Below, piece after piece: positions 60,419-64,000 of a stretch of DNA of 64,000 nucleotides (its first letter is position 1; every line of letters begins with the position of its first letter). Origin of the DNA: Faecalicatena orotica (lineage in GTDB: Bacteria; Bacillota; Clostridia; Lachnospirales; Lachnospiraceae); assembly GCF_003149245.1 (NCBI RefSeq), contig NZ_QGDL01000001.1:149079-213078 (forward strand). The letters are read 5' to 3'. The notes beneath the pieces are model-generated. The model was given only the letters and a program-made list of their open reading frames with translations, did not search any database and was not told the DNA's origin. The position numbers and the translations under genes were made by a program.

Positions 60419-62848
60419 ATGCAGAGAAAAAGAAGACAACAGGTGGTCGAGGAGAAGAAAGATAAGAGGCTTCCGACCACAAGGTACCAGCCGGATTATA
60501 AGGCAGGGCTTACGAGCCAGCAGGTGCAGGAACACAGGCTGCACGGGTGGACCAATAAGGCGGTGGATCCGCCGGCTAAGTCCACGAAGGAGATCATTCA
60601 CGATAATGTATTCACATACTTTAACTTAATATTTTCGATTCTGGCGCTGCTTTTATGCATTGCGGGGTCTTTTAGGAACCTGACATTTTTGCCTGTTATT
60701 ATTCTGAATACATTGATTGGTATCATACAGGAGGTACGTGCCAAGAAGGTTCTGGATAATCTGACGATGCTGAATGCCCCGCATGCGGCGGTTATCAGAG
60801 ACGGGAAAAAATCAGTAATTGATGCGGAAGAACTGGTTTTGGATGATATCGTTATCTTTAAGGCCGGTAATCAGGTCTGTGCCGATGCAGAAGTATGCGC
60901 AGGGGAAGTGCAGGTGAATGAGTCACTCCTGACAGGAGAGGCCGATGAGATTACCAAACGTAAAGGCGATTCACTGATGTCCGGCAGCTTTATTGTTTCC
61001 GGAAAATGCCATGCAAGGCTGGAAAAAGTAGGGATGGATTCTTATATTTCCAAGCTTACCATAGAAGCGAAGGAGATGCAGGAGGGAGAACAGTCAGAGA
61101 TGATCCGTTCTCTGGACAAGCTTGTCAAATGTGTGGGTATCGCGATTATCCCGATCGGGATCGTGCTTTTTGTTCAGGCATTTTTCTTCCAGCAGGAAGG
61201 TTTTCAGTCCAGCATTACTTCTATGGTCGCAGCGGTAATCGGCATGATCCCGGAAGGCCTGTATCTGCTGGCGAGTGTGGCGCTTGCGGTGAGTTCCGTG
61301 CGTCTTGCCCAGAAGAAGGTACTGCTGCATGATATGAAGTGTATTGAGACACTGGCCCGTGTGGATGTGCTCTGTGTAGATAAGACGGGGACGATCACGG
61401 AAAATACGATGAAGGTGCAGGAAGTGGTCAGGGCAGACGGCTATGACAGTGAGAAGATGGAACCTCTGAGCATGCTGATCGGTGATTTCGCCGCGGCAAT
61501 GGACCAGGATAACATTACAATGGCGGCGGTGAAGGAATATTTCCAGACCACGACGGGGAAGAAGTACGTGAGTAAGACCGGCTTCTCATCTGCGACAAAA
61601 TATAGCAGCGTTACCTTTGAGGATGTAGTCTACGTGATGGGGGCACCGGAGTTTGTACTCCGTGACCAGTATGAAGAATATGAGGAAGAAATTACGGAAT
61701 ATGCTTCGAAAGGTGCCCGTGTACTTGTATTCGGAACATATGATGGCGAGATCGATGGTAAAGCGCTGGAAAATGCCGTGACACCGCTCGGATATATTCT
61801 TCTTGCGAATCCGGTCAGAAAGGAAGCGAAGGAAACCTTTACTTATTTCAAAGAACAGGGCGTGGAAGTGAAAGTCATATCAGGAGATAACCCTGTTACA
61901 GTTTCAGAAGTTGCGAAAAAGGCCGGGATAGCGAATGCAGAGAATTATATAGATGCATCCACACTTAAATCCGAAGAGGAACTGCGCAGTGCGGTACTTG
62001 AACATACTGTATTTGGCCGGGTGACCCCGAACCAGAAGCGTCAGTTTGTCCAGGTTCTGAAGGAGGAAGGCAGAACGGTTGCCATGACAGGGGATGGTGT
62101 CAATGATGTACTGGCACTGAAAGACGCGGACTGCAGTATTGCAATGGCATCAGGAAGTGAGGCGGCTGCACAGGCATCGCAGCTTGTACTGCTTGAATCA
62201 GATTTTTCATGCATGCCTCAGGTTGTGCTCGAAGGCAGGAGAGTTGTTAATAATATCCAGCGTTCTGCAAGCCTGTTCCTCGTGAAGAATATTTTTTCCT
62301 TCCTGCTTTCCCTGTTCTCAGTCTTCTTTGTGACAACCTATCCTCTGGAGCCGTCACAGGTTTCACTGATTAGTATGTTTACTATCGGTATTCCGGCGTT
62401 CTTCCTGGCACTGGAGCCGAACAAGAATATCATCAAGGGGCACTTCCTGACGAATGTATTCCTTAAGGCACTCCCTGCGGCACTGACAGATGTTCTGGCG
62501 GTAGGCGCACTGGTTGTATTTGGTCAGACATTTGGCGTTCAGGCGGCAGATATATCAACGGCTGCAACCATGCTGCTGGCGATTGTAGGATTTATGATCC
62601 TGTATAAGATCAGCGCCCCGATGAATGTGCTCCGCACAGCAGTGGTTGGCGGAAGTATCATAGGGCTTCTTTTCTGCAGTATCTTCCTGCACCAGCTCTT
62701 TGCCATTACAGGAATGTCAACGAAATGTATTATGCTGTTTGTCGTATTCTCAATCGCGACTGAACCTGTGCTTCGTTATCTGACGGCGTTGGTCGGAAAA
62801 CTCAGGATATATTATATCCGTCTGAGAAACCACGAGGTGGAAGAATAA
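60419..62848 (+). CDS. P-type cation ATPase, CtpE-like
   Basis: 809-residue P-type ATPase distinct from the one at 53642. After about 60 cytosolic residues it has LLTGEADEITKR (TGE motif), helix M4 region VIGMIPEGLYLLASVALAVS, VLCVDKTGTITENTM (Asp about 320), ISGDNPVTVSEVAKKAGI and AMTGDGVNDVLALKDADC (about 557). The MIPEGLYLLAS segment resembles mycobacterial CtpE, a Ca2+ transporter, but substrate is not certain. Start ATG 60419 has no strong ribosome site. It diverges from murT-gatD. Confidence 0.88.
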   Translation: MQRKRRQQVVEEKKDKRLPTTRYQPDYKAGLTSQQVQEHRLHGWTNKAVDPPAKSTKEIIHDNVFTYFNLIFSILALLLCIAGSFRNLTFLPVIILNTLIGIIQEVRAKKVLDNLTMLNAPHAAVIRDGKKSVIDAEELVLDDIVIFKAGNQVCADAEVCAGEVQVNESLLTGEADEITKRKGDSLMSGSFIVSGKCHARLEKVGMDSYISKLTIEAKEMQEGEQSEMIRSLDKLVKCVGIAIIPIGIVLFVQAFFFQQEGFQSSITSMVAAVIGMIPEGLYLLASVALAVSSVRLAQKKVLLHDMKCIETLARVDVLCVDKTGTITENTMKVQEVVRADGYDSEKMEPLSMLIGDFAAAMDQDNITMAAVKEYFQTTTGKKYVSKTGFSSATKYSSVTFEDVVYVMGAPEFVLRDQYEEYEEEITEYASKGARVLVFGTYDGEIDGKALENAVTPLGYILLANPVRKEAKETFTYFKEQGVEVKVISGDNPVTVSEVAKKAGIANAENYIDASTLKSEEELRSAVLEHTVFGRVTPNQKRQFVQVLKEEGRTVAMTGDGVNDVLALKDADCSIAMASGSEAAAQASQLVLLESDFSCMPQVVLEGRRVVNNIQRSASLFLVKNIFSFLLSLFSVFFVTTYPLEPSQVSLISMFTIGIPAFFLALEPNKNIIKGHFLTNVFLKALPAALTDVLAVGALVVFGQTFGVQAADISTAATMLLAIVGFMILYKISAPMNVLRTAVVGGSIIGLLFCSIFLHQLFAITGMSTKCIMLFVVFSIATEPVLRYLTALVGKLRIYYIRLRNHEVEE

Positions 62849-62853
62849 CAGGT

Positions 62854-62898
62854 CAAAAAAGGATGAAATCTTTTCATACAAGATTTCATCCTTTTTTC
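62854..62898. terminator. Bidirectional terminator after the CtpE-like ATPase
   Basis: AAAAAAGGATGAAATCTT pairs with AAGATTTCATCCTTTTTT. It ends the ATPase (+) and the J-domain gene (-). Confidence 0.93.
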
Positions 62899-62909
62899 AT
62901 CAGATTTAT

Positions 62910-63617
62910 CTACTGAATGGCATAATTCAGCAGTTTTTTTAAGCTGTTGTGAAACTGCCTGCTCTGGGAGCGGAGCTTCATCTTTTCCGCACTGCTCATC
63001 GTATGCTCGATGTGCGCGTCATACTTTGCAAAAAGTGTTCGGTAGTCCATATTCTGTTTCTGCCCCCAGCGTACCAGAATCCAGTTCATCGCATCCGGAT
63101 GCCAGTATGCCATAGGGATATCAGCCATTTTTAGTGTTGTTATGTACTGGATCGCTTTAAGCGAGAGGGCGTTCAACTGCCCGGTTACATCTTCATCCAT
63201 CTTGTCCGGCCTCCCCAGCCTCTTAAAGATCTTAAGGGGAAGTCCTTCCCGTTTAGAATTCTGTTCCATCAGACTGCTGCTTTTTGATACGATCTCATTC
63301 AGTCTACAGGCTGCATTCCAATAGGTGACAAATGAAGTGGATTTCTCCTCCCCGGGCTCGGGCCCCACTGTATAAGTCCTAAAAACACGTTCTCTGCCGC
63401 CTGAAAGCTTTAGATTATACTTTTTACGCTTGTCCGGGTTTGAAAGAATCCGGTAAGCCTCAAGAATTTCCTGCATATAAGCAGTGGTATCTATATTAGA
63501 ATGTATATTAGCATCCGGATGATATACCTTAGCCAGAGCATTCTTAGCGCTCGTAATCTCGTCAAGAGTTGCTTCTCTGGATACACCGAGAATGTCATAA
63601 TATGTACGGGTTCCCAT
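62910..63617 (-). CDS. J-domain (DnaJ-like) protein
   Basis: About 235 residues. An N-terminal J-domain (about 1-65): YYDILGVSREATLDEITSAK, the HPD motif in KVYHPDANIHS, and ILEAYRILSNPDKRKKYN. The rest has no zinc fingers or DnaJ C-terminal domain and is not recognised, so it is a J-domain-only co-chaperone for DnaK rather than DnaJ. ATG at 63617 follows AAGGAGGACGCT; the frame reaches further upstream without a ribosome site. Confidence 0.9.
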   Translation of the reverse strand: MGTRTYYDILGVSREATLDEITSAKNALAKVYHPDANIHSNIDTTAYMQEILEAYRILSNPDKRKKYNLKLSGGRERVFRTYTVGPEPGEEKSTSFVTYWNAACRLNEIVSKSSSLMEQNSKREGLPLKIFKRLGRPDKMDEDVTGQLNALSLKAIQYITTLKMADIPMAYWHPDAMNWILVRWGQKQNMDYRTLFAKYDAHIEHTMSSAEKMKLRSQSRQFHNSLKKLLNYAIQ

Positions 63618-63691
63618 AGCGTCCTCCTTATAAATTTCCATTATTTATACTTCCCACGTATTATATTACGATATGAATCAGGAAAAATCAA

Positions 63692-63729
63692 GAAAAAAAC
63701 TCCCGCACTGCCTGCACAGGCGGAAGTCC
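63692..63729 (-). terminator. Intrinsic terminator after the small conserved gene
   Basis: On the minus strand ACTTCCGC and GCGGGAGT flank CTGTGCAGG, followed by TTTTTTTC. Confidence 0.8.
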
Positions 63730-63736
63730 TTTGTTC

Positions 63737-63916
63737 CTATCCCTGGAACATGTTTTCCACGTAGTCACGCATTGCTTCCCTGCTGTGTTTTTCTTTTGCG
63801 CCGTCAATGACTTTTTCCTGTTCTGATTTGGAAAGATGGGAAAAATGATTCAGTGCATCTGAATGTTGTGCAAGGGCCATCGTGAAACCAATCGGAAGTT
63901 CTTCATTATTTATCAT
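63737..63916 (-). CDS. Small conserved protein, clostridial type
   Basis: 59-residue protein starting MINNEELPIGFTMALAQHSD with a helical C-terminal part (LSKSEQEKVIDGAKEKHSREAMRDYVENM). The LSxxEQ...AK...EAMRDYV pattern weakly resembles the end of YdeI/OmpD-associated proteins, and similar short proteins occur across gut Clostridia. Function unknown. ATG at 63916 lies 9 nt after AAAGGAG; an upstream ATG at 63934 is inside this site. Confidence 0.8.
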   Translation of the reverse strand: MINNEELPIGFTMALAQHSDALNHFSHLSKSEQEKVIDGAKEKHSREAMRDYVENMFQG

Positions 63917-64000
63917 TTTGAAATCTCCTTTCATTTTTATATTAGTATGTGTTGGATTTTTAACATCATACTGTTTTTCCGGAAGATAAAATGATATAAT
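63917..64000. other. Intergenic window end
   Basis: A+T-rich. A TATAAT at 63995-64000 could be the -10 of a rightward gene beyond the window. No gene starts here. Confidence 0.3.

Overview
The window comes from a spore-forming, anaerobic Firmicute, most likely a gut Lachnospiraceae of the Dorea / Mediterraneibacter / Blautia type. This is an inference from gene content and order: a complete spoIIIA operon, spoIVB next to spo0A, an [FeFe]-hydrogenase-like protein, clostridial L-serine dehydratase and NADP-type glutamate dehydrogenase. Purine-rich Shine-Dalgarno sites and TTGACA/TATAAT promoters also fit. Most of the window is conserved core genome on the + strand, with a few more A+T-rich accessory patches.

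Layout. 1-1064: end of a MATE exporter. 1100-9926: translation/transcription operon rimP-nusA-rnpM-ylxQ-infB-rbfA-nrnA-truB-ribF, followed by a Na/Pi cotransporter-like gene, rpsO and pnp. infB carries an in-frame TAG inside a tandem-repeat stretch. 14394-15763: an XRE repressor diverging from an unknown two-helix membrane/coiled-coil protein, with a palindromic operator over the promoter. 16023-20937: spoIIIAA-AH. 21140-23199: prfC and an Asp23-family gene. 23233-24840: two very long imperfect palindromes on either side of a lone, A+T-rich GNAT gene. 24979-35577: nusB-xseA-xseB-ispA-dxs-tlyA-nadK-argR-recN, then spoIVB and spo0A. 35662-42725: glgA, metF, a stand-alone MetH-activation protein, metH, and a hydrogenase-like protein. 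42837-46562: alaS, rpsU (58 codons) and a CmpB-family membrane protein. 47080-48414: gdhA, followed by a third long palindrome. 48781-51692: an A+T-rich patch with a possible 41-residue membrane peptide, an AgrC/AgrA-like two-component pair and a DUF4097-type lipoprotein. 51843-53379: sdaAB-sdaAA. 53412-56254: a yybP-ykoY (Mn2+) riboswitch and its P-type ATPase. 56380-64000: an APC permease, gatD-murT, a CtpE-like P-type ATPase, a J-domain protein and a small conserved protein.

How the genes work together. The first operon joins ribosome maturation (RimP, RbfA, TruB), transcription elongation (NusA) and initiation (IF2). The sporulation genes form the forespore channel (SpoIIIA), the SigK checkpoint protease (SpoIVB) and the master regulator (Spo0A). 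The nusB-recN block supplies isoprenoid precursors, NADP and DNA repair. metF, the activation protein and metH make methionine from methyl-folate. gatD-murT amidate lipid II.

The most unusual feature is a set of three structurally alike elements (23233-23524, 24548-24840, 48447-48698). Each has 87-107-nt arms around a 77-81-nt apical domain that holds two separate hairpins, with a terminator-like T-run in the right arm. Their sequences are unrelated, but the architecture is nearly constant. All coordinates, pairings and promoter spacings were worked out by eye; no search or folding program was run.
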